Assembly (NCBI GenBank): GCA_958295885.1
Contig: OY282380.1
Location: 124,001 to 188,000, forward strand
Direction of reading: 5' to 3'
DNA length: 64,000 bases
From: Arenicellales bacterium
GTDB lineage: Bacteria; Pseudomonadota; Gammaproteobacteria; Arenicellales; JAJDZL01
Shown here: piece by piece, positions 1 through 8,816 of the stretch
Layout of the letters: every line of letters starts with the position of its first letter
Position numbering within the stretch: the stretch's first letter is position 1
Translations under genes and position numbers: made by a program
Notes under the pieces: generated by a model
The model's input: only the letters and a program-made list of their open reading frames with translations
Told to the model about the DNA's origin: nothing
Database searches by the model: none

Positions 1-574
1 TTCAACATTGCCGTTAACTAAAGTGAAGGACATATCCCATTGCGTTGCAATGACTCGGTCAGTCCGATCCCTTGCATCCAGCGGCTGAGAAAAAGCGACG
101 AAACTGAGTGGTCCCTTTGGAGTCTGAATCAAGTAAACAAAGTCACCAAATCCCTGCTCATCCAATGTATCTTGGCTAATACTGAACTTCCATTGTTCTC
201 GGTGAAGTCGTCTGATTAGAGTACGGGTAAAACTGAGTCGAGAAGGATGATAACAACCTAGACGTTCAAGTCTCATCACTTCAGAAGGGGGTCTTAGAGA
301 AACTTTGGGTGTATTGGAAATTAGCATAGCTGAATCACTAAGATCAGGGAGCAAATGCATCTGAACCGAAGCAGTTCGACCGCCTGCGTTGCAATCTACG
401 GCGTAGCGACTCGTTACATTGGCAAATCGAGTGCTGTAACTGTTGATGGAGTCGTGCAACCACGATTACTAAGTTGGCAAGTCGTCGTTTGATTGATTCA
501 TTTAAGAATCTGTCAATGGAAGATTGCCTCAATCGAGATTTTACGATATCATCGCGAGTTTTTGTCATGCCCAC
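1..574 (-). pseudogene. frameshifted hypothetical gene, cut by the left window edge
   Basis: On the minus strand one frame is open without a stop from about 465 to the window edge (about 155 codons). It reads like a real soluble protein, with stretches such as RLERLGCYHPSRLSF and QGFGDFVYLIQTPKGPLSF. It has no good start codon, because a TAA at 466-468 precedes it. A second frame starts with ATG at 574 and runs into the same region, and its N-terminal part (MGMTKTRDDIVKSRLRQ) is probably the true start. The simplest reading is one gene with a single frameshift near 450-470, continuing beyond position 1. I do not recognise the family. It could be a pseudogene or a sequence error. No neighbour helps to assign a role. 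Confidence 0.5.
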
Positions 575-759
575 GATACTCTAAAGCAACGATTAAATTT
601 ACTGCAAATGGTACGGTGTCCTTTCTAAATTGAAATTAACCTTTAGGTAACGTTAAAAAATTTATGTTCGCTGTAGAAATTGCGCCGCAATGAAAATTAA
701 AGATCCAGATTTTGATGAGAAATTTCTCTAGCACCAAATTAGCTCAAGGCAACGATAAC

Positions 760-1428
760 TCATTTTTTTAGGATAAATGCGAATGCCGAGCCCTCACTTT
801 CAAGATGACTAGAGGCCACGTTTGATAATATTATTTCGACTCTAGTACGGCGCTTAAGAGGATATTCTAAATATCTATCGACTGGCTTTCTATTGACAAA
901 TACGTCTTGCATTAGAACAACTTCTTCATTTAGTGAACTGTTCAAGACGATTGTGAGCGTTGATTTTGATATATCAAACGTTTGATGGTACTCTTTCGAA
1001 AGTCGGTTATTGAGAATTTTATATTTGTCCAGATTGTTCATTAAAGAAATACTAAATCCTAAATTGTTTTCAAACATCAATATGCCAAACATGGATGTGG
1101 ATTCCAGCCATTTAGCAAATCCATTGACAATTGGAATCTCTGCCTCCATTAAAAGATAGGTTTCAAATCCTCTATCCACACATCCTTTTGGCGAAATATC
1201 GGAAATTAAATCTGACATCAATTCACTTAATTTGGTAGAGAATTCCGCACAGTCATCCTTTGATGGAATTTCAACTTCAAACGTAGCCGGAGTCATTATT
1301 ACAGTATGCTCATTTGAGGCAACTTTACGTAGGTCAGGAACATACAAATTCGAAATGAAGTTAAACTTGCAACCTGATAACAATGTTAGCGAACTAAATA
1401 CCAGAAAATAAATGCACAATTTTTTCAT
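760..1428 (-). CDS. putative lipoprotein of unknown function
   Basis: 222 residues. The N-terminus has a basic start (MKK), a hydrophobic stretch and the lipobox LLSGC around residues 16-20, so this should be a lipoprotein processed by signal peptidase II and anchored through Cys20. After the anchor comes a motif like LYVPDLRKVA, then a mostly polar and beta-rich domain with no motif I can name. This overall plan (short lipoprotein, xSDLxxV segment soon after the Cys) resembles small phage or plasmid lipoproteins of DUF type, but I cannot confirm that. It stands alone, with non-coding DNA on both sides. The lipoprotein call is fairly sure, the function is unknown. Confidence 0.65.
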   Translation of the reverse strand: MKKLCIYFLVFSSLTLLSGCKFNFISNLYVPDLRKVASNEHTVIMTPATFEVEIPSKDDCAEFSTKLSELMSDLISDISPKGCVDRGFETYLLMEAEIPIVNGFAKWLESTSMFGILMFENNLGFSISLMNNLDKYKILNNRLSKEYHQTFDISKSTLTIVLNSSLNEEVVLMQDVFVNRKPVDRYLEYPLKRRTRVEIILSNVASSHLESEGSAFAFILKK

Positions 1429-2475
1429 GACGCTATGTCCCTAATTTCACTTGTCATTATTGAACCTGTAAGCTGCGCAGAACTATACCCTAGTTCACCC
1501 TTACAAAATAGCACTGCCCCGCTTAAACAAATTAAAGTCCGACTAAATCCTTAAAATCCATATTCAACCAATCCGCTTTCCTGTTCCAGCAGAATCTTTG
1601 TAGCCATTCAAAGTCCTCAATGTAAAAATTTTAGGACGGGAATATGAAAGGAGCAATAAATTTCTAATCTGCATTGATAAAGGAACTATACATTTTAAAA
1701 AGACACAGGAAACACATTTTTTTCGAGGTGCAGAAAATAAAATTGTCTGAGAAAACTCTTAAAGAATTGTTTATACATGCATAATACTTAATTTTCTCGA
1801 ATGAAGAGCAATTTTCATTCAAAGAAAATCAAGTTAAATTTAGCTAATCTTCGAAAAGGTGAGTGCGATGAGAGAAGTTGAAAACCCTGAAATTTAGTTC
1901 GGCGAGACTGCCATTGGCAACTCTTTCATTAAACGAAAGTCATGCTAGGCCATGCCGGCGGTGCTCGAAAATCTACAGGATGTACACTCACAATTCCGTG
2001 CAACAACAGGGGTTGGAACTGTTGGTGAGAAAAGGTATGACTGGAGTGCCGGTCGAGTTAAGTGTCCTGTTGTAAATTTTAGATGAACATGATCAGTTCA
2101 TCTTGCATCTAATGAACCTGTGGCAAGGCTGGGATGTGTATAAGCACGCCAATCAATGAAACAGAATAAGTCAACTCAACTGTCGATTTCGTGCGAATAC
2201 TTGCAGTGATTGACAATTCATCACCAAACTTAACAAAACGCATTCAAATTAGTTCTCGAAATGGTGCAGGTTTTCCGCCGCTACGAGAGGAACGCACACG
2301 AATTTGTCGGAGCAAAAATCCACGTATACATGCCGCCTGAGGCGTCAGCATCGTAATCAGCTAGTCCCAAATCACCTCGGCTTGAACGGTGAGAAATTTC
2401 TCCGCCTGTTGAACCGGACATCACAGTAAAATCGAATAATTCGCCTAGTGATAGGACGTATCTGCCAGTAACTAA
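1429..2475. other. about 1 kb without a convincing gene
   Basis: AT-rich DNA with only short unsupported open frames. The one structure I see is an inverted repeat with 8-bp arms (AGATGAAC at 2081-2088, GTTCATCT at 2096-2103). It has no T-run, so I do not call it a terminator. Confidence 0.5.
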
Positions 2476-3483
2476 TTACCAGACTTCCTCAAAAAAACGA
2501 AGCCAGTTTGCTCCCATAATCATGTTTACTTCTTCAGAGTTAAATCCAGTTTCTAGTAACCCTTCACCAATGTTCGAAAAATCGTTCAATTTGCAAAACC
2601 AGCTCGGATAATCAGGCCAAATTAGCGCACTTGACGACTCATTCTTTGAGGAAGTGGAACTCCAAGTTCCGCTACGCATATATTCCAAATAATCATCTGG
2701 CCAACCTAAGCACAAATCGGAGCCAATTCCTAAATGCTCCACTCCAATAAGGTCAGCTGCCCTACAAACCATTTGGCAGAATGACTCTAAAGTGCAGTCG
2801 GACCCATCTTCTAGATGTAGTGGATATAAACTAAAGCCTAGCATGCCTCCGCTTTCCGCCAATGCTATCAAAAGTTCATCAGATTTATTGCGAACGACGT
2901 TACGATACGAAATTGGGTTTGCATGCGTAACAGCGATTGGACATTTGGAATACTCTATGGCTTCGAAACAAGTTATCTCAGAAGTGTGAGAGACGTCAAT
3001 AACCATGCCTAATCGATTCATTTCATCAATCGCGTTGCGACCGAAATTTGTCAAACCTGCATCATTTGATTCATAACATCCGGTTCCTAGAAGACTCTGG
3101 TTGTTATAAGTCAACTGCATGACCCGAACTCCGAGAGTATGAAAAATTTCAATCAGACCCAATTCATCTTCAATTGGAGAGCTGTTCTGAAACCCAAAAA
3201 TGATGCCGACTCTCGAAGTATCGTGAGCGATCCGGACATCATCTATTGTACGAACCAATAGAATTAAGTCGTTGTGATCTATAAACCACTGATTCCACTT
3301 TGATATAATAGAAAGTGTTTCTTTGCAATCATGCCAAAATGCTAAAGTGACATGAACAGCATCTAGACCTGAATCAGCGAGTTGCTGGAAAGTTGCTCTA
3401 TCCCATTTGGATGCTTGCAGTGCATCAATGATCGGAAATTTTTGCTTCAAGTTCATGTAAGGCGTAGAAACTGTATCTTGCAA
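2476..3483 (-). CDS. membrane dipeptidase-like protein (peptidase M19 family), divergent metal site
   Basis: 335 residues, close to the usual length of renal dipeptidase-like enzymes, which are TIM-barrel amidohydrolases that hydrolyse dipeptides with a two-zinc site. Family landmarks are visible: VIDVSHTS and VTHANP carry the two His ligands, and EHLGIGSDLC is the late barrel motif. The expected N-terminal HxD ligand pair is not there (IIDALQAS around residues 18-25), and the bridging Glu is replaced by Gln in the GFQN motif near residue 98. A proteobacterial M19 subfamily with the same GFQN...SPIEDxLG pattern exists as far as I recall, so this is probably a subfamily trait and not damage. 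It may act on another substrate or use one metal. No operon partner is adjacent. Confidence 0.8.
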   Translation of the reverse strand: MQDTVSTPYMNLKQKFPIIDALQASKWDRATFQQLADSGLDAVHVTLAFWHDCKETLSIISKWNQWFIDHNDLILLVRTIDDVRIAHDTSRVGIIFGFQNSSPIEDELGLIEIFHTLGVRVMQLTYNNQSLLGTGCYESNDAGLTNFGRNAIDEMNRLGMVIDVSHTSEITCFEAIEYSKCPIAVTHANPISYRNVVRNKSDELLIALAESGGMLGFSLYPLHLEDGSDCTLESFCQMVCRAADLIGVEHLGIGSDLCLGWPDDYLEYMRSGTWSSTSSKNESSSALIWPDYPSWFCKLNDFSNIGEGLLETGFNSEEVNMIMGANWLRFFEEVW

Positions 3484-3969
3484 GTAGGTAGAAATTGAAA
3501 ATTCGAAAATAAAATGGATGACTCAGATTACAAAAACACTCTGGATAGAAATCCGTTGAAATTTTATCAGGTAATTGGGTTTCCTTTGTTTCGAACCCTA
3601 GTGAAAATTTTACTGGATTTTACAGACATGATTTAACTCAGCTCTGGCTCAAAAATACTTTTTATGCCTGCTCTAGTGCAATTATTTGGTTTTTCGATTG
3701 AATTGGCTTTCTCAAATTCAATGTACGATATCGAAAGCTCAGATCAAGTTTCGCAAAGGCGAATTCCCACATTCGACTGCTTAATTTCGTCAATTATCAA
3801 TTCAAGTTTTTTTGATTACTTAACTCTTACATTACTGGTCAAGCACGAATTAACACTTTCGATCTAGAATAGTTGGCTGATCTCAATGAGATTTTACACT
3901 TTAGCTTAAATAATGCGATTAGTGCAAAAGACGTAAGGCGTCTCAATTTTGGTTTAGGATGGATCAGAG
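3484..3969. other. 485 bp without a convincing gene
   Basis: A 67-codon open frame at 3664-3867 has no ribosome binding site and no recognisable composition. I regard this stretch as intergenic between the divergent dipeptidase gene and the membrane protein gene that follows. Confidence 0.4.
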
Positions 3970-4591
3970 ATGAACTTTTCTAGTGAAAGCATAAACATTC
4001 TTCAATATCTACTACCTGGATTTCTCTCTGCTGGAAAATTCCAGACTCTTGTCTCCAGTCGAAAACCTATTGGCTTAGACATCATTGTTCGTTCCTTTAT
4101 TTTTACGATAATTGTTCAGTTGTTAGCCGACGCTTGTATTTGGATGGCTATTAGCTTCGAATGGCTCACTAATTCGAATGAAACACGGGATTATGTAATA
4201 TTGTTAATCATTTCTTCAGTTTTTGGTGTGACAGCAGCTACACTATGGAACTATGATTTATTCCACAAATTCTTTCGTTTTGTAAAGGTAACCCAACAGA
4301 GTGCTGAAAATTCAACGCGAATTTCTGCTTTCAAATTGAATCGGAAAAGCTACGTGGTTCCACACCTTAAAGGTGAACGTCGTTTGTATGGCTGGCCCCA
4401 GGGATGGCCTAGTAGCCCTACGGATCTTATATTATCTCATTGAAGGTTATGTATGGCTATTGGATAATGTTCAGAATGAAGATATAGAAAATCAACCTGA
4501 AGAAATTGTTGGAGACACTACACATATTTTGATCCCTAAATCGGAGGTAGAAATGATGGAATTTGTAGCTGCTGCAAAAAATAATTCATAA
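3970..4591 (+). pseudogene. DUF6338-type membrane protein, one-base frameshift
   Basis: The first frame (3970-4443) encodes an N-terminal part with YLLPGFLSAGKF, two predicted membrane segments (around residues 38-62 and 76-92) and the motif HLKGERRLYGWPQGWPSSP. It stops at a TGA directly after LILSH. The next frame continues with EGYVWLLDNVQNEDIE and a polar tail ending at 4591. Deleting one T in the run around 4440 would join them as LILSH-EGYVWLLDN, the kind of text expected in DUF6338 proteins (YLLPGF start, hLKDgrrlyGWPxxWP middle). That family is a small conserved membrane protein of unknown function. I cannot tell a true frameshift from a sequence error. The gene is directly followed by a small proline-rich gene with its own ribosome binding site. 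Confidence 0.65.
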
Positions 4592-4603
4592 TTGGAGTAA
4601 GGC

Positions 4604-4765
4604 ATGAAATCGAATTTTTGGTCATTAGGCTCCTCTACTGATAATCAAAGAGAATTAAGAGAGGGTTTTACACCAAAACCCGCAAACATAAAAAAACCGC
4701 CACCTCCGTGTGCTCCACCACCAAAAAAATATTTTTCACCGCCTCCGCCTCCTAAAGAACGGTAG
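4604..4765 (+). CDS. 53-residue proline-rich small protein
   Basis: A short frame starting with ATG at 4604, preceded by GGAG at 4594-4597, a well-placed ribosome binding site. It starts 12 bases after the stop of the DUF6338-type gene, so the two are probably co-transcribed. The N-terminal half is polar (MKSNFWSLGSSTDNQRELRE). The C-terminal half is dominated by prolines and lysines, with runs such as KKPPPPCAPPPKKYF and PPPPPKE. It has no membrane segment and ends with a TAG at 4763-4765. I know no function. A basic proline-rich tail could bind an SH3-like or WW-like partner, or the membrane protein next door, but that is a guess. Confidence 0.55.
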   Translation: MKSNFWSLGSSTDNQRELREGFTPKPANIKKPPPPCAPPPKKYFSPPPPPKER

Positions 4766-4935
4766 TTTTCTGTGGATTCTGTGAATTTTTCCAGACAAGA
4801 ATCCAAGTAAGTAGTGTAGAGTCGAGTGGAGGCGCGTTTAGTTTGAGGTTGAGGGGTTTACTGTTTCCGCCGGCTTTCGCCTTTAGTCGGTGTCTCAATC
4901 TCAACCCTACCTGCGTTTCCATACCCCTGCTCGTC

Positions 4936-4969
4936 AAACCGGACATGCGAATTTTACGCATCCGGCTTA
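4936..4969 (-). ncRNA. group II intron domain V hairpin (remnant)
   Basis: On the minus strand this reads as a near-perfect hairpin with arms AAGCCGGATGCG and CGCATGTCCGGTTT around a short AT loop. It matches the shape of group II intron domain V (consensus like GAGCCGNATGCG...CGCNNGTNCGGTT). It lies immediately downstream of the C-terminal remnant of an intron-encoded protein in the same strand, as in real introns. The 3-prime end of the intron is probably near 4820, where the sequence reads CCACTCGACTCTACA on the minus strand. The 5-prime catalytic domains are absent, so the intron cannot splice. Confidence 0.7.
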
Positions 4970-5189
4970 CCGACGAGAACATGCCTTCGCCCACGGCAGG
5001 CGTTTCGTCCTCGGCACCAGACGTTCCAGACCATACTCACGATGTAATCTGTCGTCTGAGAAACGTACGTATTTCCCAGTCTTCACCTTGTGCTTCAGAT
5101 TCAGCCACTTTAGCAGCTGTCTATTCGCGTTTCGCTCAACTTCGCTCTAGGCGGGACTGGCCTGACCACTACAGAAATAGTTCGACCAA
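4967..5189 (-). pseudogene. ltrA: C-terminal fragment of a group II intron reverse transcriptase/maturase
   Basis: The minus strand encodes WSNYFCSGQASP, then an in-frame TAG, then ERNANRQLLKWLNLKHKV, KTGKYVRFSDDRLHREYGL and LPWAKA near the end. This is the maturase and C-terminal part of bacterial group II intron proteins (known form: GWxNYFCxGxxSxAY...LRxWLxxKHKV...LPWAKA). The stop sits where a Tyr codon is usual, and everything upstream (reverse transcriptase domain) is missing. Its own stop codon overlaps the domain V hairpin. It is a dead 3-prime end left by deletion or by incomplete retrohoming. Confidence 0.75.
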
Positions 5190-5216
5190 CTGACTAAAAC
5201 TCACTTTGTGCCGCTT

Positions 5217-5420
5217 TCAAAGCCTTAACCATGTTCTTTTCTGAAATTGGCAATGAATTTGTAACTCGGAGCGACCTCTTAACAGAACCACCACTGTGTC
5301 TTTGTGCACATTCAGTCCTACATGCACCGTAGCAGTTACAGCCTCTGACGGTTCCAAATCTGGTTTGTTCGTATAAAATCCCATACCTGTTCCTCCAATC
5401 AGTCGCTCTAAAATACGCAC
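5217..5420 (-). pseudogene. N-terminal fragment of an IS110-family transposase
   Basis: 67 codons with VHVGLNVHKDTVVVLL in the middle, matching the N-terminal RuvC-like (DEDD) motif of IS110 transposases (usual form VGLDVHKxTxxVA), here with Asn in place of the first Asp. The rest of the transposase is missing. Copies of CTTTGTGC flank the fragment (near 5204 and 5443). The same octamer forms the arms of the palindrome next to the intact IS110 at 17954-17991. Confidence 0.6.
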
Positions 5421-5489
5421 ATGGTTATATGCACACTTAGACTTTGTGCGAGAAACAGGTCAAAACATACAGTCTTTCACAGCCTCCAA

Positions 5490-5625
5490 GGCTGCAACTC
5501 GCTTGCCGAAGTGCAAATCGCACTCAACGGCAATTCAGTGGAAATGCTCGACCAATCCAAATAAAATCATTTTAAATTGATATCTCCAGGAACTAGCCTG
5601 CCCGATTAAGGGGAGTAGTTGCCTT
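5490..5625 (+). repeat. IS66-type 3-prime end scar (copy 1)
   Basis: Translates as EVQIALNGNSVEMLDQSK followed by TAA (5508-5564). That matches the last residues of the IS66 transposase remnant at 22334 (AVQIALDGNAAQMLG). The DNA downstream (AAATAAAATCATT, then CTGCCCG...GGGG) also resembles the sequence after that remnant. It is a solo right end of the same element family. Confidence 0.6.
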
Positions 5626-5688
5626 TTAAGTAAGCTAATCTGCGACCAAATATATGTCTTGGAATAAAACTCTTTCCGAATTAGAAAA

Positions 5689-7134
5689 TTGAATGAACTG
5701 CTTAAACTGTCTGCTTTCGAAATAACGCAGCTTCTAGCCAAGCGGGAAGTTTCCCCGATAGACCTTGTTGAGATCTGTGCTGAACGAATTGAACAGGTTG
5801 ACTTTGCAATTAATGCACTGCCGACTTTGAGTTTGGAACAAGCCAGGGATCGTGCCGTTGAACTGACTGGAAAAAAGCACTCCGACCAAAACTCCACTAG
5901 AGGATGGCTTGGCGGATTGCCGATATCCATTAAAGACCTGACGGAAACAAAGGGAATCCGCACTACTTTCGGTTCTCCGATTTACTCAAAATACGTACCC
6001 ACAAAATCAGATGTACTAGTACGACAGCTGGAAACTCAAGGGGGAATTGTAGTTGGAAAATCCAATACGCCTGAATTTGGCGCAGGTGCGAGTACGTTCA
6101 ACGAAGTATTTGGCACAACGAAGAATCCGTGGAATACTCAGAAATCAGTCGCTGGCTCATCTGGTGGCGCCTGCGCTTCAGTTGCAACTGGAGAGGCATG
6201 GCTTGCGACAGGAAGCGATCTTGGCGGGAGTTTGAGGACACCGGCAAGTTTCAATTCGGTCGTTGGACTGCGGCCTAGCCCGGGCAGAGTTCCTCAGAAT
6301 CAAAAAAATGAACTTTTCGGATGTCTGTATGTGCAGGGCCCCATTGCTCGAAATTGCCGTGATGCTGCCCTGTTTCTTGACGCTATGGCTGGATTCCATC
6401 CTTCTGACCCTTTAAGCATTCCAGCTCCGGCCATTTCGTTTCAGAGTTATACAGAAAATCCTAAACCCCCTCTTCGAGTCGGCTATTCCTCAGACCTTGG
6501 AATCACGCATGTGGATGCCGAAGTAGAGTCGATCTGTCGAAATGCAGTGTTGAGTCTGGAAGACATCGGTACCGTCATAGAAGAAAAGTCACCTAATTTC
6601 AGAGGCTCAATTGAAAGCTTCAATATATTGCGCGCCGCCTCTTTCGCTACAAACTTACAAAACGAATACAAAAAACATCGAAACCTGCTCAAACCCGAAA
6701 TCATTTGGAATATTGAGCAAGGATTAAGCCTAACCGCAGAACAAATTGGACAAGCGCTTCGAACGCAAGCGAAGCTTTATCGAGCGATCGTTAGATATTT
6801 TGAAAAATACGATCTTTTGATTTGCCCTTGTGCAATTGTGCCGCCATTTGATGTGGAACGACGATATGTTGAATCTGTTGGCGATCACATTTTTGACACG
6901 TATTTCGAATGGATTGCCATTACTTTTGTATTGACGCTTACAACTTGCCCCGTACTTGCACTTCCAGCAGGCTTTACCAAAAGCGGACTGCCTGTTGGAA
7001 TTCAGATTGTTGGGCCTCCCCGTGATGAAGGAGCAGTTCTTGCCGCAGGACGTCTGCTAGAACAGAAAACTGGAATTTATAAACAGCTTCCAATCGATCC
7101 GCGAATACCCAAATTCAATCGGACTTTCGAATGA
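5689..7134 (+). CDS. amidase (amidase signature family)
   Basis: 481 residues, normal for the amidase signature family, which hydrolyses amides with a Ser-cisSer-Lys triad. The triad is visible: Lys82 in SIKDLTETKG, Ser157 in AGSSGGACAS, and the nucleophile Ser181 in GSDLGGSLRTPA. The substrate could be a simple amide such as indole-acetamide, or an amino acid amide. The sequence does not say which. It lacks the context of gatA (no gatB or gatC nearby), so it is not the tRNA amidotransferase subunit. The frame opens with TTG at 5689 and I see no strong ribosome binding site, so the exact start is uncertain. The 3-prime end overlaps by 20 bases the 3-prime end of the convergent methyltransferase gene. 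Confidence 0.9.
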   Translation: MNELLKLSAFEITQLLAKREVSPIDLVEICAERIEQVDFAINALPTLSLEQARDRAVELTGKKHSDQNSTRGWLGGLPISIKDLTETKGIRTTFGSPIYSKYVPTKSDVLVRQLETQGGIVVGKSNTPEFGAGASTFNEVFGTTKNPWNTQKSVAGSSGGACASVATGEAWLATGSDLGGSLRTPASFNSVVGLRPSPGRVPQNQKNELFGCLYVQGPIARNCRDAALFLDAMAGFHPSDPLSIPAPAISFQSYTENPKPPLRVGYSSDLGITHVDAEVESICRNAVLSLEDIGTVIEEKSPNFRGSIESFNILRAASFATNLQNEYKKHRNLLKPEIIWNIEQGLSLTAEQIGQALRTQAKLYRAIVRYFEKYDLLICPCAIVPPFDVERRYVESVGDHIFDTYFEWIAITFVLTLTTCPVLALPAGFTKSGLPVGIQIVGPPRDEGAVLAAGRLLEQKTGIYKQLPIDPRIPKFNRTFE

Positions 7135-8236
7135 CCATATAGGTGTGAACATAATCCATCGCATGCTCTTCCGGTTGTGATTGAACAAGGGCGTGATAAC
7201 TACTATAAAAACGATCTACAATTTCGCTTCGTTGCTGCTCGCTTCGAGATGGAGAAAGACCGCCTCGGAACACGGTTTCGCTCCAAGAACGTAACGTAGG
7301 AACATACGCATCAGCAAATGCTCTTTCATCGCCTACGCGGTTGAATTCACTGCGATAAGGACATTCTGTCACACCCGTGTATGCGGTTGTCAGCTGAAGT
7401 CCTGCTCGGTGAACCGCACTTTCTGGATCACGAAAAGGACTGCAAAACTGATCGATGGTCTTATAGAACTGTGGAAATGCCGTATTCATATACTCCGCTT
7501 CGGTAATTACACCCGTTTCTGCCAATTCAGACCACAACTGATGGAAAGTATCGAACATATTTCTCCCTCCAGTATTGCCCAGATAGCGTCCTTGTTCATC
7601 AATGCAAAAATTCGCCATTACCAAGATCCCGCCGGGCACCAGCTCGCGGGCGCGGTGTAAGAGAATCGATTCCCAGTCCCTGAGTGCGTAGTTTCGAAAC
7701 GTACGCCACTCTTCTCCCTGCGCACCGACTGCATGTACGTGATTGGATATCGTACCTGGCAAGCCGCTCAGCCAATGCATGGCGGTCGCTGAGAACGCAA
7801 TGTCCACACTGTTATCCGGTACAACCTGGTAATAGAATGAAGTCCCAGCAGACAGAGTGTAGACATTCTTATTGTTGACCAGATAGCTCTCAGATTCTTC
7901 AGAACGGTCGTGCAGCATTCGAAACAACGCAGAAAAATCGTTGTGCGGGAGATCGGTATAAGTCACGGTTATATTTCGATTTTCGGCGCGATCACGAACT
8001 TCCTTGACAATTTTTGAAATCAACGGGAGCGATGTACCGCCATCAGCAGCGCCGTAATCCACAATGGAAAATGGACGCCCTCGGTTTTCGATCTCAATCT
8101 GTGATAATCTATCAAGAACATGTGCCCCAGCTCGATTGATGACGTGTAGTGCGCCTTTGGTGTGCTGAGAGTAATAACCCCCTCGCTTCATCGATATGGA
8201 AGGATTTTTCATAGTCAATATTTCTTTTTTGAGCAA
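7115..8236 (-). CDS. SAM-dependent carboxyl methyltransferase (SABATH family)
   Basis: 373 residues (or 365 from the Met at 8212, start MKNPSISMKRGG). The SABATH plan is clear: N-terminal MKRGGYYSQHTKG, the SAM motif SIVDYGAADGGTSLPL near residue 60, the aspartate-containing TVTYTDLPHNDF, the SATAMHWLSGLP motif, and a C-terminal helical cap. In plants these enzymes methylate carboxyl groups of salicylate, jasmonate, indole-3-acetate and related small acids. Bacterial members are rarer and largely uncharacterised. The gene is convergent with an amidase and divergent from the Mrp operon, with an 88-bp shared upstream region. The amidase could supply a free acid (for example from an amide) that this enzyme esterifies, but that link is inference only. 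Confidence 0.85.
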   Translation of the reverse strand: MLKKEILTMKNPSISMKRGGYYSQHTKGALHVINRAGAHVLDRLSQIEIENRGRPFSIVDYGAADGGTSLPLISKIVKEVRDRAENRNITVTYTDLPHNDFSALFRMLHDRSEESESYLVNNKNVYTLSAGTSFYYQVVPDNSVDIAFSATAMHWLSGLPGTISNHVHAVGAQGEEWRTFRNYALRDWESILLHRARELVPGGILVMANFCIDEQGRYLGNTGGRNMFDTFHQLWSELAETGVITEAEYMNTAFPQFYKTIDQFCSPFRDPESAVHRAGLQLTTAYTGVTECPYRSEFNRVGDERAFADAYVPTLRSWSETVFRGGLSPSRSEQQRSEIVDRFYSSYHALVQSQPEEHAMDYVHTYMVIRKSD

Positions 8237-8324
8237 TTTGCAGTGTTAAAATCAAACTCTACGAAATTAGTCATTTTATAAATCAACTGAGGTCCGCCTG
8301 TAATCTTTTGAGTCTGGCATTCAA

Positions 8325-8816
8325 ATGAAGTTGCTTCTGCCGCCATTGGTCTTTCTTGTGCTGTTCTGGTTAGCACTGTCTGGACACTATACTTTTTTGC
8401 TATTGAGTTTGGGTGCCATCAGCATTGCTCTGGTACTGGTCATTTCGACGCGGATGGACAATGTGGACCGAGAAGGTCATCCCATCGGAACATTTTCCTG
8501 GCGGATCATTACGTACTACGCCTACCTTATCAAAGAAATTTCAGTCTCGAATATAGAAGTAGCGCGAATCATTCTCTTCTCAAAGAAATCGCTTGAACCG
8601 AACATCTATCGTTTGCCTGCAAAAAACATGTCGCCTATGGAGAAAGTCACGTATGCGAATTCGATCACACTGACTCCAGGCACTCTAACGCTGGAGGTCG
8701 GAGAAGATTGGTTGGAAGTTCATTCCATCAACCCTGAACTGATGGAGTCTCTGCAACGAGAAGAAATGTCCGAAAAAGTTCGGACGATTACCGCAGGCAA
8801 GCATAGAACTGAATGA
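8325..8816 (+). CDS. mrpE: Mrp-type Na+/H+ antiporter subunit E
   Basis: 163 residues. Two or three hydrophobic segments lie in the first 50 residues, followed by a cytoplasmic part with the family hallmark YANSITLTPGTLTLEV near residue 110. MrpE is a small membrane subunit of the multi-gene cation/proton antiporter complex in the inner membrane. It is the first gene of a tightly packed operon and overlaps mrpF by 4 bases (ATGA), so the two are translationally coupled. Confidence 0.92.
   Translation: MKLLLPPLVFLVLFWLALSGHYTFLLLSLGAISIALVLVISTRMDNVDREGHPIGTFSWRIITYYAYLIKEISVSNIEVARIILFSKKSLEPNIYRLPAKNMSPMEKVTYANSITLTPGTLTLEVGEDWLEVHSINPELMESLQREEMSEKVRTITAGKHRTE

Noticed and set aside
5689..7134. 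gatA, the tRNA amidotransferase A subunit
   Set aside because: No gatB or gatC is nearby, and cysS is the only aminoacyl-tRNA gene in the window. The family signature alone does not specify gatA.
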